Positions 19,893-31,269 of a stretch of 64,000 nt of DNA are shown piece after piece. The DNA is from Amblyomma americanum (Eukaryota; Arthropoda; Arachnida; Ixodida; Ixodidae), in contig NC_135497.1 in assembly GCF_052857255.1 (NCBI RefSeq), positions 119,426,744 to 119,490,743 of the forward strand, written 5' to 3'. The translations under genes and the position numbers were made by a program. Each line of letters opens with the position of its first letter. Positions within the stretch are counted from its first letter, which is position 1. Under the pieces are notes generated by a model. That model was not told where the DNA came from and did no database searches. It saw only the letters and a program-made list of their open reading frames with translations.

Positions 19893-20799
19893 TGTGGGTT
19901 TCTCAGTAGGCAAAGGCCACTACCCACCGCGGGTTCGAGCTTCGCGCGAGCCAAGGGCCCCGATCAGCCGTCACCACACGCACCCTGGGGCACCGCTGCG
20001 GTTGGGGGCCAGTTGTGGGTTTCTCAGTAGGCAAAGGCCACTACCCACCGCGGGTTCGAGCTTCGCGCGAGCCAAGGGCCCCGATCAGCCGTCACCACAC
20101 GCACCCTGGGGCACCGCTGCGGCGGCGTTCAACCTCTGAAGAGAGGAGAGCGGCTCGCCGCAAGAAACAGGCCTCCAAGTTCACGAAGGAGACGTTTATT
20201 GACGCCGTCCTCCAGCGGTACATACACACACTCAACAGTCACCCCGTCCCGGGGCGCGCTCAGAGCAAGGCTCCGGTGCGCGCTCGGGGCAACAAGAGAA
20301 ATGCGCTCCGCTAGCACGCCGCTGCAGGAGATTGTCCCCGCGGCAGTGCTGTGATCTCTCTCGCGTCGGCCGATGGGCCGTTTGCGAGAGAGAGTGGGCA
20401 GTCAACGCAAGGTGCGCCTGTCAGAGGTCGTTGGACCCCTGGACAGGCTCGAGCCGCGGCGGATCAAGGACCCACGCTGGCGAGCTCGAGTATGAACTGG
20501 TCCGAACGGCAGAGGCCGGCCCGGACGAACAGTAACGTACGCACCTTACGCTGTCTCGGAGGGGTCTCCTCTCTCCGGGCCCCGCTCGGAAGGTCGCGCG
20601 ACCACCCCAAACGGGTCCCGAATTCCCGCCAAAAGTCACCAATGACAAAGGCCCTTGGGAAGCCGGGGGCGGAGCTGCGGCCGAATGACAGCGATTAACC
20701 ACCAGCCGTCTCTCCGCCGCCCGAGGCGGGAGAAAGGGAAAGAGAGCGACGCGGGATGCCGCGCAGACGCCACGGCGGGAATCTAGCAGGCTTCCCACA
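19893..20799 (-). repeat. Gypsy-3 LTR B (3' LTR) with one extra U5 unit
   Basis: The 786-bp LTR spans 20014-20799 on the minus strand. An additional 121-bp U5/primer-site unit lies at 19893-20013. It is preceded on its 5' side by the polypurine tract AAGGAGAGGAGGA (20800-20812), so B is the genuine 3' LTR. Confidence 0.92.
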
Positions 20800-21923
20800 T
20801 CCTCCTCTCCTTAAATGCCCTCCTACCCATCGGCGGAAGCGTGCGGCAAAATAATAAAAAAAATAAAAAAATTAATCCATATAAAACTACCACACTTCAG
20901 TTCCAGCCATAAACTCAAAAGACAAACAAACAAGAACAGAAAACAAACAACACTTGCATACGTTCCAAGGAGACAAAACTAATTACACTGTACACTGTAC
21001 ACAAGGCTGGCTGACAGGTGGCCTGCAGCCTCATAATGTTCGGTGGCGCGGCCCATTGGGCCTGTCGGCGGCCAACTCACGCCTTTGCTGCCTTCAGGGT
21101 TCCAGGGGACGATTTATCGACGGCGGTCCCTTGTCCTCCACAAGGTCATCAAAGTTGAGCATGGGGACGTTGACGACGCTCGACGATCCCGAAGAGGACC
21201 CGCACGGGAAAGGGTGCTGTCCTTCCTGTCTTCTTCTCGGCGTTGCCTTTGATCTTGGGAACACGCACATCATCCCAGGCACGCACCGGCACAGAAGCGG
21301 ACATTCATCCGTCACAACGACCCGCTTGTCGGAATCGTCCCGAGGCGCCGTGGCAGGGGTCAAAGGACACACTCTTCAGACGCACTCTTCACGCTCCCCA
21401 TAGCCACACAAAGACCATGCCGCGAGACGCTCGCTCCTTAACGAGCAAACCACTCCCCAGCCGGAAGGGGAGACTTTCGCCGACCCCTCCGCGAACCAGC
21501 CGGTCCAGTGTTCGCGAGACCGGCCGCACCAGTGGGGTCAGAACGTAAATGAAAAGAAGGCGCGCTGTACAAAAGAAGGCCATCTCTGCGCTACAAGAAA
21601 AGTGCAATCGCGAGTAGGCTGAACTTTACATATGTACAAGTCTGGTTTAAAAAAAACAACGCCAACGCAAACGTATATTACATATGTACAGATCTCGGAA
21701 CGTAAGAAGAAACAACGAATAAACTGGAAACAAAAACATGCTACAGACTGACTAAAACAAACAAACGACTAAATAAGTGCACAAGGCTGGAACTGAGCAT
21801 GCGGAAAACAAAACAAAAAAGAAATCGCCGTGCTTCACCTGGGGTAGGGCCCGGCGAGAAAGCTCGCCAGCTAGCTGAGGCTGCGTGCCTTCGGTTGCGG
21901 AAGAGTCCGCCATCCGGCATCAA
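20800..21923 (-). other. Gypsy-3 polypurine tract and 3' noncoding region
   Basis: The polypurine tract is at 20800-20812. An A/T-rich run at about 20840-20880 follows. The rest holds no recognised protein. A 92-codon minus-strand frame at 21094-21372 begins only with GTG and is broken in the inverted copy, so I do not call it a gene. Positions 20871-21401 are duplicated in inverted form at 19366-19888. Confidence 0.6.
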
Positions 21924-23636
21924 TCACATCGGTGACCGTCGCCTCAGATTGTACCGGTGCTCGGTACGGTTGCGTTCCGCAGCACCAGTTGTGCCTTTGC
22001 GCTTGCTTATGATACCAATGGGTACCGATGCAAACTCGTCAGACCGTGACGCATAGGCCTTCAGGTCTGCGATGTGGGCACGGCTGGTTTTCCCCGTAAG
22101 GGGATCCTCCAGCAGGTACGCGAGCGGCGACCAGACTCTAACCACTCGGTACGGACCAAGCCACTTAGGAGCGAGCGAGGCTGAGAACCCCTTGCTCGCA
22201 TCACTAAGAACGTGGTTGCGCTTCAGGACAAGATCGCCCGCCTGAAAAGTCAGGCTGCGGTGCTTGCGGTCATACTGAGCCTTCTGCTGGGCTCTGGCTG
22301 CCGCCAAACTCTGTCTTGCTCTGTTGAGAGCCCGACTAAGCCGGTCCCGAAGCGTCGACGCATAAGCAGAGCAGTCTGCCCGCGTCTTCTCATCCCCGAG
22401 CTGGCTCTGCACGACGTTTGACATCGGATTCGCCAGCTCCCTCCCGAAATTGAGGAAGGCGGGAGAGAAACCAGTTGAGCGATTCTCAGCGGTCGAATGG
22501 CGAACGCAAATTCGCTCAAATGGTCTGCCCAGTCCTTTTGACACTCGGCAAAGGCCGCCAGCATTGGCTTGAGCGTTCGGTTGATTCGCTCGGTCAAGTT
22601 GGACTGGGGATGGTAGGGTGAAGTGGTGTAGTGCTCGATTCCGAGGGAACGGCACGTGTTACCGAACACCCGAGCGGTGAAATAGGACGCATTGTCCGTG
22701 ATCAGTCTTTCCGGAAAGCCGAACCGACAGAACACTTCCTGGAGTTTATCCAGCACCGCTCGTGCTGACACTTTCCGAAGCGGGTACAACTCGACCCATT
22801 TGGAAAAATGGTCAGCTACTACCATCAGGTGAATGAACCCCTGCTTACTCCTGGGGAAAGGCCCCATCAGATCGCAGGTGGCCATCTGCCACGGACGCAC
22901 ACTGTCAATTGGTTTCATCATTCCGGGCGGCTTGCCGCCCCTTGACTTCACCGCTTGACAGACATGGCAGGAACGGCAATAGCGGAAAATGTCACGCTTC
23001 ATGCCGGGCCACGTCACCGATTGACTCAGTTTTGCAAAAACTTTGGAGCCACTCAGGTGACCGGCCAGTGGTTCGTCATGAGAAAATCGCAACAGTGCGC
23101 CTCTCAGACTTTTGGGGATAACCACCTTGAACGGGTCAATGGACTCATCATCGGTGGCTATGTATTTCAGCACGAGCCCGTCATGGCCCAGCAAATATGA
23201 ATCCCCCGGGGCTCGCCGCGACCCACGCTGGCTTTCACCCCCTGCGCCCGCTACAATACAAGTAGCGTCCCGGCGCTCCGTCTCCCTGAGACCGTCGCTC
23301 ATCTCGCGACACATGGGGTCATTTTGCTGGGCTTTCAGCAGCTCTTTCCGGCTGAAAACGATTCCTGTTACCCCAGAGGGGGGCCTGGTCTCGTCCCCCT
23401 TCAGGTTTGCAGCCAAAATTTCCGCTCGCGACGGCGTCTCCGAGGCGCTCACGCGGAGCTTTGCCTCCCGCCCGCTTTGCGAAGCGCTGCTTGCCTGGTT
23501 AGCGGAATGGGTTAGCCCGTTTGCGGGCTCCCCCTCCTTGCCGCCCGGCGGCTCGTCCGCTTTTTCGCCCGCTCCGCCTGCTGGCGTCAAGGCGCCGCTG
23601 GCGAGTGGGGCACGGGATAGCGCGTCAGCTACCACG
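21924..23636 (-). pseudogene. Gypsy-3 integrase, one frameshift
   Basis: From the split point: NVVADALSRAP (end of the RNase H spacer), a Gly/Ala-rich linker, the zinc domain HDEPLAGHLSGSKVF to CRSCHVCQ, then the catalytic core: ATCDLMGPF (first Asp), LITDNASYF (second Asp) and NLTERINRTL (Glu). Near 22508 one base is lost, and the C-terminal part continues in another frame: FSPAFLNFGREL, then APKWLGPYRVVRV and HIADLKAY (the GPY/F module). All catalytic residues remain. The enzyme inserts cDNA and normally makes the 4-bp duplication seen here. The frameshift and the upstream 13.9-kb insert inactivate this copy. Confidence 0.9.
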
Positions 23637-23646
23637 TTCGTGCTAC

Positions 23647-23686
23647 AAGCGTTTCGGTGCAGGTGGGCTGGAAACGCTGATTGGTC
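23647..23686 (+). repeat. Left 40-bp terminal inverted repeat
   Basis: Exact reverse complement of 37513-37552. Contains an internal 8-bp inverted repeat (AGCGTTTC/GAAACGCT) and a CCAAT motif in reverse (ATTGG). Confidence 0.9.
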
Positions 23687-23693
23687 AAACAAA

Positions 23694-23755
23694 ATGTGAC
23701 GTCACGCTTAAAACGTCACGTGACGTCATAGTCACGTGATTTTTAATGACGTCGT
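23694..23755. promoter_or_regulatory. Cluster of CRE/E-box motifs next to the left inverted repeat
   Basis: Within about 60 bp: GTGACGTCAC, ACGTCACGTGACGTCAT, GTCACGTGAT and ATGACGTCG. These are palindromic sites for CREB/ATF-type bZIP factors and bHLH factors (CACGTG). Such density is unlikely by chance and suggests a promoter or transposase-binding region. No gene start is evident to its right. Confidence 0.5.
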
Positions 23756-23760
23756 GTCTG

Positions 23761-24599
23761 GTTGGGAAGAGAGATATTTTCTCTAGGTTTTTCTCGGAAT
23801 TCCCCACGTTTTTGACAGCGCGCGCGGGTTCAAAAAGCGCACCTGATGCGCCGCGCTTTCACACACTGCATGCGCGTTTCTATATTTTTATTATATATGA
23901 TATCCTTGAACTGCTGGTGTATTATTTTAGTGCGCTCGAACGGCGCGCTTCATTGTGCATTTATTATAATCGCCACTGCCTGGCGGACCCGATACAGCTT
24001 TTGCAGACCTGAGAGGTTAAACACGTACTATCCATGCAAAGCCACGCAAATGCGCCCACAGGTGACCACGCCCGTCTATCAGCGCTCCGTCGAGTGCCTG
24101 CATTTACAATCGAGTGCTGTAGGACTATGAACCTGACCTAGAGCATACATATTATAATTTTTCCTTGTATTCTACATTCTCTACATGCAGGAGACTACAC
24201 TCATAGCTTTCGTTAGTGCAGAAATTTCGTACAACCGTGTCAAAATTTGGCGGTCCGGTTTTTTTCTGCACGACGTTTTGGAGGAGAAAAGCATTGGGTC
24301 TTTGAAGGACGACAGTCTATATAAACTCCTATTCACTGTGTCGTCGTACCTATCGTAATTAATGACGACATATAAAGGCTTTTGATACAACTCTCGTGAT
24401 TTAAAACAAAACTGTTCGTTAGCACTAACCCGCGAAAAAATATTGCGCGCAATCATTCGCCACAGCCCGTTGCTGCGTAATTTTTGTTTTGTGCGGATTT
24501 TCTTTTATAATATGACAGCTGCACGCGATAGCTTATATATATAGTTGCGCAGCCGACCACTGCAGGTACCAGTAAACACGTACCCCGTTTAGAATGAAT
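23761..24599. other. Insert, left interior without recognised gene
   Basis: Plus- and minus-strand frames up to 94 codons are seen, none with a motif. The region is AT-rich after 24160. Confidence 0.4.
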
Positions 24600-25112
24600 T
24601 TAAAAACGCGGTCGGGAGTTGGAATTATTTGTCCGGGACGCTGCGGTCAAAGTTCGCAGTTTTGAAAATTGAAACACGGAAATTTTTGCGCATAGCTAGT
24701 CACTCTTGCATAAGTAAATATCTTATTCCTACCCATCATCCCCTTGTCAAAACACATATATTAATGAGAAAAACGACCCATTTGATGCAATTAAATTCAC
24801 AGTCCTACAGGGTGGGTTCCACAACAAAGAGAGCAACGGGAGTCGTACTTTATTTACAAATTTGTAACAATTCCTCACGGCATTAATGAAAGTCCGGGTT
24901 TATTGACCTCCATCGCCCCTTTCAGAGCCAGTGCTGACCTTAGGAGTGCCGGCGCGTCAAACCTCGGTCGTTTGCCGCCAGCGGCATCTTTTTCAAGCTT
25001 CGCTGCCCGTCCGCTTACACAAAGCTCATAATTCATCCCCCACCCCTGTCTTCCCAGTTCGACGTACCACCTTGTCGAGCGGGGTGCAATTGAAGAACCA
25101 AGAACCCTTGAT
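24600..25112 (+). mobile_element. Penelope-like element 3' end, plus-oriented, 5'-truncated
   Basis: Positions 24717-25112 are the inverted copy of 25567-25951. The plus strand reads PLVKTHILMRKTTHLMQLN and on to LYLQICNNSSRH, which continues the endonuclease C-terminus of the minus-oriented element to its right. It is a second, severely truncated copy facing the first tail to tail. Confidence 0.7.
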
Positions 25113-25566
25113 TAAATGCTCCTGCCATTCACCTTTACCCCCCCACAGGACACTTTCGCGAACTCGTATGTTTTGCCGCATTTTTTCTTTTTCTTTTGTG
25201 TGTGTGTTTCATGCACAGTGCACGTGCGTGTAGTTAAGCTAACTGCGCCGCTGATTCCGCCTTCACTATTCGTACCGAAGACGCTCCTGGAACGTCTCCT
25301 GCCCTGTCTGAATTTATTGTTTATTTGTTTGCTCGTTTTGGCCGGCGGCACGGGCAGTACATGCATCTATGATTCTTATCTGCTCCGGGACTCCGCCAAA
25401 GTCTGTTATTGTTGCTTTGAGGGCCCGGATGCCCTCCCTCCCCTCGTTATTCCTTTCTTCCCCCGGGCTGGCCTCCCGCGCAAGCTCGTTGGGCGGCAGG
25501 GGACAAAGCGTTTTTCTTTTTCTCTTTATTTCTTTCTCCTTTTTCTAGTATTTTTCTTTTGTGTCC
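25113..25566. other. Spacer between inverted Penelope-like ends
   Basis: Pyrimidine-rich plus strand (CATTTTTTCTTTTTCTTTTG, TTTCTCCTTTTTCTAG). No gene recognised. It is flanked on both sides by the pair ATCAAGGGTTC/GAACCCTTGAT. Confidence 0.5.
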
Positions 25567-27000
25567 ATCAAGGGTTCTTGGTTCTTCAATTGCACCCCGC
25601 TCGGCAAGGTGGTGCGTCGAACTGGCAAGACAGGGGTGGGGGATGAATTCAGAGCTTTGTGTAAGCGGGCAGCGAAGCTTGAAAAAGATGCCGCTGGCGA
25701 CAAACGACCGAGGTTTGTCGCGCCGGAATTCCTAAGGTCAGCATTGGCTCTGCAAGGGGCGATGGAGGTCAATACACCCGGACTTTCATTAATGCCCTGA
25801 GGAATTGTTATTAAATTTGTAAATAATGTACGACTCGCGTTGCTCGAGATCTCTTTGTTGTGGAACCCACCCTGTAGGACTGTTAACTTAATTGCATCAA
25901 ATGGGTCGTTTTTCTCATTAATATATGTGTTTTAACAAGGGGAGGTAGGGATAAAATATGCGCGCGGTGGTTATTAAAGCGAATTCGTATAAAGTTAATG
26001 GTCTGCCCAATGTACTGCGTACTGCACAGACTGCATCCTAGGAGGTATATTACGTTGCAGAAATCCCAATCAGAGTTGTCATTAATTTTCCATTTGAATC
26101 CTGAAGCTGTGCTTATTTCACAGCTTGATGTTTGTAATGTGTTTGCAGACCTGGAATCTACTTTTTCCACAAGGTCGACACCCCAAAACCGGCTCTTTAT
26201 GTGACTGAGTGTATTAGAATGTTTCGAATGTTTTTCGGTCGTCTGTAGACTGCATGAGGGAGAGCAGTGAAAATTTTGGCGAGGCGCTAGCTCGCTTTGT
26301 TTGAGAATGTTGAAATGTTTTTTTGAAGATTTTGTTTACGTACGTTAGGCGGCTGGTTACTGGTGAAGGGGAGTACGAGATTTGCCTGATGGTCTGTTTG
26401 CTCGCTGTATCGACGTCACTCCAGTATTTGCTCTCGGTTGGGTTTAGATGTCCTTTGAATGGCATCGTCGGCAATGGCGACGGGTATCGCTGCTTAATGA
26501 GGAGTTCTTGCATGCGTTTGGAATTTTTTACGAAGTCTTCATCTTGGGAACATATTCCTTTAGATCGATGTGCCTGAGAGTATGGGATGCTTGTTTTAGA
26601 GTGACGAGGATGGCAGCTTTGGAAGTGTACGTATTGTTGACGGTCCGTCGGTTTACTGGTGGTGGGTGAGCTTTCGTTTACCAAAATCTCAACATCTAGG
26701 AAGGTAATTGTGGTGTGGGCGCACGTGTAAGTGAAAGATATGTTGGGGTGGACGAGGTGTGTCAGTCCAAATTAAAAAGATGTCATCCAAGTAGCGTTTG
26801 TATAGGGTGGGCTTAATGGGACAATCTTTCAAAAATTTAGACTTATTACTATGCATGAAGATGTTGACGTAGGTGTGGGCCATCCTTGTACCCATGGCTG
26901 TGCCGTTAATTTGTGAATAGTGTTGATTGATGAATTCGAAGTTGTTATATTCGAGTACGATTTTCGACAGTATTTATAAAACACGTGGAGCAGGGGAGCA
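25567..27000 (-). pseudogene. Penelope-like element: reverse transcriptase C-part and GIY-YIG endonuclease
   Basis: Minus strand, 5' to 3': NNFEFINQHYSQINGTAMGT and RMAHTYVNIFM, then KRYLDDIFLIWTD (RT catalytic YLDD), a thumb with HFQSCHPRHSKTSIPYSQA, and a C-terminal endonuclease with VIYLLGCSLCSTQYIGQT and RIRFNNHRAH. The RT plus GIY-YIG pairing defines Penelope-like elements, which prime at nicked targets. It is 5'-truncated upstream of the palm and broken between 26895, 26684 and 26170. The last ~385 bp are the right arm of the inverted pair. Confidence 0.9.
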
Positions 27001-28059
27001 TCAAATCACTGATCGAAGCGTATGAACAAAACAGAAAGGAGGAATCCCCTGCTGCACGTGTATTAGATATGTTGTTCACAGCAACATCTTGCATGAAGCT
27101 GCAGGGAAGAGAAAAGTCGATGAGACGTAGCCAGTTGTACTTGAGCCGTCTACATCGAAGGAATCACCACCGATCCTCTCACCAGGTTTCGTGAAGCTTG
27201 CGCTTTATCGTGCCGGTTTACCACTGTCCTTCTTGCTAGTGAAGCGATTATTTTTTTAATGTTCTCTTTTTGCCCCATTTGCCATCTGCCATTTTTGATC
27301 GTGCCATCTTCTGGGCAAGTACTACGTTTGAGGTTCGAAAAAGGTGCATAAGCGATCACGACCTATGCAAACAATAACAAAGACGAAACACGCTACAAGA
27401 GCACCACTAGCTGCATATCTGCTATAAAAGTAAATATTTCCAACAATACATTATCTTTTAGTATGCACCGTTTACTTGCCATACATACACACACACAAGC
27501 AAAAAAAAAACACGCCATAATGAAGAAAACCGCGAAAAACAACAATAAACAAACCGGCCTCCGAACTCCACTTGCCACTTTTACACGCCAGGGCGCGCGG
27601 CACATTTCGGCGCGACATCTGAACCGCGCTGTGTGTGTCTTGTGTGTCCCTCCTGTGTCCGTGTCTTTTGCGCTGTTTAAAACAAGTTTGCAGCACCAAC
27701 TAGCCCGCACGTCTACCCTTGTAGCCTTCATTTAAACCGCTTTGAGCGGGCGCTCGAGGCCGCGCTTCCGCAGGACTGTTCCGCATAGTGTAGTCGATTT
27801 TTCTGTGCCAAAATTCCAAATTTGATTTTTGGTGGAGGGTTACCCTACCATGCTCCCTTAAAAATGCACTGATATCATTGCCTTCAATACCTTTGATATT
27901 ACTTTATTCATCGGGCGCACACGTCCACAAGACAATAACGATAACACGAGGGGATCGCATTCCAGGATTCCACCACGCAATTGCATGCTTCAGCGTTAAA
28001 GTGGGTATTACGAGATAGTAACTAGGGCCACATAGCAAAAACAGCGCGTAGTTCCTGAA
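27001..28059. other. Insert interior without recognised gene
   Basis: Contains a (CA)-rich and A-rich run near 27485-27510. Overlapping minus-strand frames at 27393-27731 show no motif and no convincing start. Confidence 0.4.
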
Positions 28060-28990
28060 CACATTGATGAAAACACAGTTGATAGGTTTGATAATTCCTT
28101 CACAAACATTGGCCCTGAGTTTGTAGCTCATATCCCTAATCTACCATGCTCTGTTAATGACCCTTGTGTTCATGACACCTTCTTACCGCAAGCTGTTGCC
28201 GATTGTGACATCACAGCAATCAAGAAAACTCGTTGCAAACAAGGCAACCAGACATGACGGGATTACTTTGAGAGCATTAAAGAGAACATCCACCAACTTG
28301 CTCCACTCCTATCAATAATAATGGATCATGCAGTTTACGAAGGTATTTATGCAAATATTTTGAGGATCGCTGCAGCTATACCAGTTCACAAACAAGGATA
28401 GTAATGATTCAGGCAGTTACCGTCCAATCTCGGTTTTGAGTATCATTAACACTGTGTTCGAAAAGCTTGTCGGAAAGCAACTAAATGACTACTTGGAGAG
28501 AACTAGAATCATATCTCACTGTCAACAAGGCTTCAGAAATAACAGGTCTACATCTACAGCAGTAATGGCATTGTCTCAAGAGTTATGTTCATCTTTGCAT
28601 AATTATGAAATGTCTACAGCCTTGTTCCTAGACTTAAAGAAAGCATTTGATACTGTTAATCATAACATTTTAATTCACAAGCTAATGAAATATCTGCAGC
28701 CTTGTTCCTAGACTTAAAGAAAGCATTTGATACTGTTAATCATAACATTTTAATTCACAAGCTAGAGCACTATGGTTTTAGGGATTCCACTCTTGATTTC
28801 GTTACAAGCTACATTACTAACAGAAAACAATTTTTCCACATAAAACACTTAAAATCATCTCGACAGCCTGTGTGTGCTGGAGTGCCTCCAGGGGTCAGTC
28901 TTAGGCCCTGTGCTGTTGAGTGTTGCTTGCTAATACTTTGTTCACTGATCATTTATAACCAAGTTTCATGTTGGCATCTTCTGTTGCTGT
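28060..28990 (+). pseudogene. CR1/L2-like LINE ORF2 fragment with an internal 80-bp duplication
   Basis: Reads FTNIGPEFVAHIPNLPCSVN (pre-RT), DSGSYRPISVLSIINTVFEK, HCQQGFRNNRSTSTAVM, ALFLDLKKAFDTVNHNIL, then VCAGVPPGVSLRP (a degraded P-Q-G box). It ends before the Y/F-x-D-D box. The block coding FLDLKKAFDTVNHNILIHKL is present twice in tandem (28605-28684 and 28685-28764), and 80 bp is not a multiple of three, so the frame shifts. Truncated at both ends. Confidence 0.85.
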
Positions 28991-29429
28991 AATAACAAAT
29001 GTGTACATTGGGCCTATACTAGCTTCGGCTATTGACCCAGCAGTTTTTGCAAACGTTTTGTAGTATCTGAAGTTAAAAGAAAGTACATGCTCTGAATTAA
29101 GCATCTGTGATCACGACCACTGGTAGAGCCGGATCAAACAAGTGCATTACGTCACAAGTTGAAAGAAGTTGCTTCACTTCATGAAAGCTTTGAACTGCCT
29201 CAGAGTCCCAAGCGAAAGCAACGTAGTGTCACAAGAGCCTGCGCAGAGGCTCAACAACACCTGCATAGTGAGACCACAATTGGGACCACTTGTTAAAACC
29301 ACTTGTTTTGAGGTGGCACCACTTGAAAACAAGTGGGACCGTTTGAAATCCCACTTCATATTTGGAATCATTGTCTATAAAGTGGGGACATTTGGAATCC
29401 CACTTCATAGACACCTCGAATTGCCATGA

Positions 29430-29850
29430 ACTACTTAAGCGCACACTCCAAGGGAATGTTGAAAATCCGCTGCAGCACGAAGAGGCTCATGACTGAAAAA
29501 ATGCAGATGCAGGAACCATTGGAAGCAAGCTGTTGTCAATGCACAGTGTTTAGAGTAAATGGTATCACAGGCCCACAAAGCGCAGATTTTGTTTAAAAAA
29601 TCGGCCGTCTTGTTAGCATCAATGCCGCAGTGTCCAGGTATCCAGTGAAAGCGCATTTCTTTAACATGTAGTGGAATGAAAAATCTTAGAGAATGGCCCA
29701 GAAGAGCGTCCTTCGAGCCTTCGAGTGAGTCAGGACAGAAAGGCCGTCAGCAAGTATAATGACATCAGTAACGATGCAAGAGACCTTATCTATAGGGCCA
29801 ACTGAACCCCTAGAAAATGAACAGCGAATATAGGTGTATAATCAGGGGCC
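29430..29850 (-). pseudogene. LINE RNase H fragment
   Basis: The minus strand reads RFHWIPGHCGIDANKTADFL, the late RNase H motif of I- or Jockey-type LINEs, preceded by LTHSKARRTLF in a shifted frame. No RT is joined. A tail of a similar LINE lies at 32660-33192 on the other strand. Confidence 0.7.
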
Positions 29851-29915
29851 CGAAACGAATAACTGCAATCTAGAGCCAATAGCTGCCTATAGGCGACTTC
29901 ATGCAAACATTTAAA

Positions 29916-30259
29916 GCGAAAGCCTTTAATGGCTCTCGTTATCCATCCGTCCGCGAAATCTGTCACACTATGACGTCATGAATGGTATAATAATTGATAT
30001 AACCCATATAGTCTTAGCAATTAAGAAGTAATTGGTGATTAGAAATTGCGCATTAGTTTGTAATTACACATTAATTTGTGAAGTAAATTAATAGCTCAAA
30101 ACGAAACGTTAAAAATAAAAATAAATAACAATTTTAAAGAAACAAAAATAAAAAGGAAAAATTAACTTATGTGACAATGCAGTTTCAGAAGCGAAAAATT
30201 AAAAATAATTAAATAAAAATTAAAAGAAGCAGCCACAGTGGGCGCAGAAAGGCTTTCGC
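29916..30259. mobile_element. MITE-like element with GCGAAAGCCTTT ends
   Basis: GCGAAAGCCTTT (29916-29927) and its exact complement AAAGGCTTTCGC (30248-30259) bound an AT-rich 344-bp stretch with no coding capacity. The exact outer ends and target duplication are not clear. Confidence 0.6.
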
Positions 30260-30623
30260 CTCGCGCACTTTACATCGCCAAAGTGACCACTGAATTTTAA
30301 AAAAAAGTGCCTCTTCGTACAAGCGATTAATCGCCTTTTCCCGGTTCGCCCTGCACCTTCGAGCAACAATTTCATCCTATGAAGTTGTCCGACGCAACGC
30401 CAGAAACGAGCTGATCACGAACAACAGTGTTCACGGAATTGTCGAAGTCGCAGTTCTACGCAGGTTCGCGTAACTGAGCAATGTAAACCTGCAGCTGACA
30501 GGCTCGCCAGGGTTCTGTAAACATATCTTGAACCGCGGTAGCGTTCCGTCGTGGCTGAGGACAGACGGTTGCAAGTGCTGAGCGCGGTTTGAAACTTATC
30601 TTCGCCTTTCGTAACTTCACTTA

Positions 30624-30860
30624 TGGCGAATTCCACTGGTGGATCTGAAGTGAGGCGCTCGAATCGCAAAAGAGCGCCCCAAACCGCCTCGGAGCAGATC
30701 CGCCACTGGTCGGCGTATCAACCTTGTGAGCTCCGTTGGAACGGAGTTGCTCCAATCGACCAGCGGAATTCGCGCGGTCGGTCCAGGTCGACCAGTTGAA
30801 CTCGAATTCGTCGTCGCGGAGCAAGAAAAGCTGCTCCAGCACGACCAGTGGAAATCGCCA
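30624..30860. mobile_element. MITE with TTA target duplication (Harbinger-like)
   Basis: Ends TGGCGAATTCCACTGGT and ACCAGTGGAAATCGCCA are inverted with one mismatch. TTA lies on each side (30621-30623 and 30861-30863). A 3-bp T-W-A duplication is typical of PIF/Harbinger. Internal relatives of the end motif (GCGAATTCCGCTGGTCG on the minus strand) are present. Confidence 0.65.
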
Positions 30861-31101
30861 TTAATTTAGGTCCCTGCTCCTTCATTTTGCGCTCGTGGCA
30901 GGAGGCGTTAATTGCGGAACGACGCTGACCTTCGACGCCGCGCGACTGCAAAGGCATGGCTTTGCGCCGGGTTGCAGCAAACTCAGGCCAGACGCCTCTA
31001 AGTAGGTAGAAAACAGTGCCTTCCACTGGTTCCATGGTACTGGTGACTGGCCCGGTGTTTCCAGGAATGTACGAGGGGGCGTAAGATCCCGTGCAACTCA
31101 T
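30718..31101 (-). CDS. Hypothetical 127-codon frame, partly inside a MITE
   Basis: Begins MSCTGSYAPSYIPGNTGPV at an ATG with good context and reads about 80 codons before entering the MITE at 30860, where the composition becomes repeat-derived. The first part may be an exon of an unknown gene. No domain recognised. Confidence 0.25.
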   Translation of the reverse strand: MSCTGSYAPSYIPGNTGPVTSTMEPVEGTVFYLLRGVWPEFAATRRKAMPLQSRGVEGQRRSAINASCHERKMKEQGPKLMAISTGRAGAAFLAPRRRIRVQLVDLDRPREFRWSIGATPFQRSSQG

Positions 31102-31269
31102 AGTAACTGTTTACCTCGTCGACACGTTGTTGTATTGTAGATGCAAGATCGAACGACACACCGGAGCGAGCGATGTCATGATGACGCCAAGTTTCCGCCG
31201 AACCCCCCCCCCCCCCTCCACTTTTCTTGCGTCACGTATACGTGGTGTCAAGAGACATGCATGTGACTG

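Noticed and set aside
21094..21372. Accessory gene after gypsy-3 pol
   Set aside because: It has only a GTG start with a stop just upstream, and the inverted duplicate breaks the frame.
18326..21401. Large inverted repeat as a pure assembly artefact
   Set aside because: The exact GTCG duplication on both outer edges, the empty site in T2 and differing U5 repeat numbers argue for a real structure, though long reads should confirm it.
23112..23699. 195-codon plus-strand frame
   Set aside because: It is antisense to the gypsy-3 integrase linker and zinc domain, and shows no motif.
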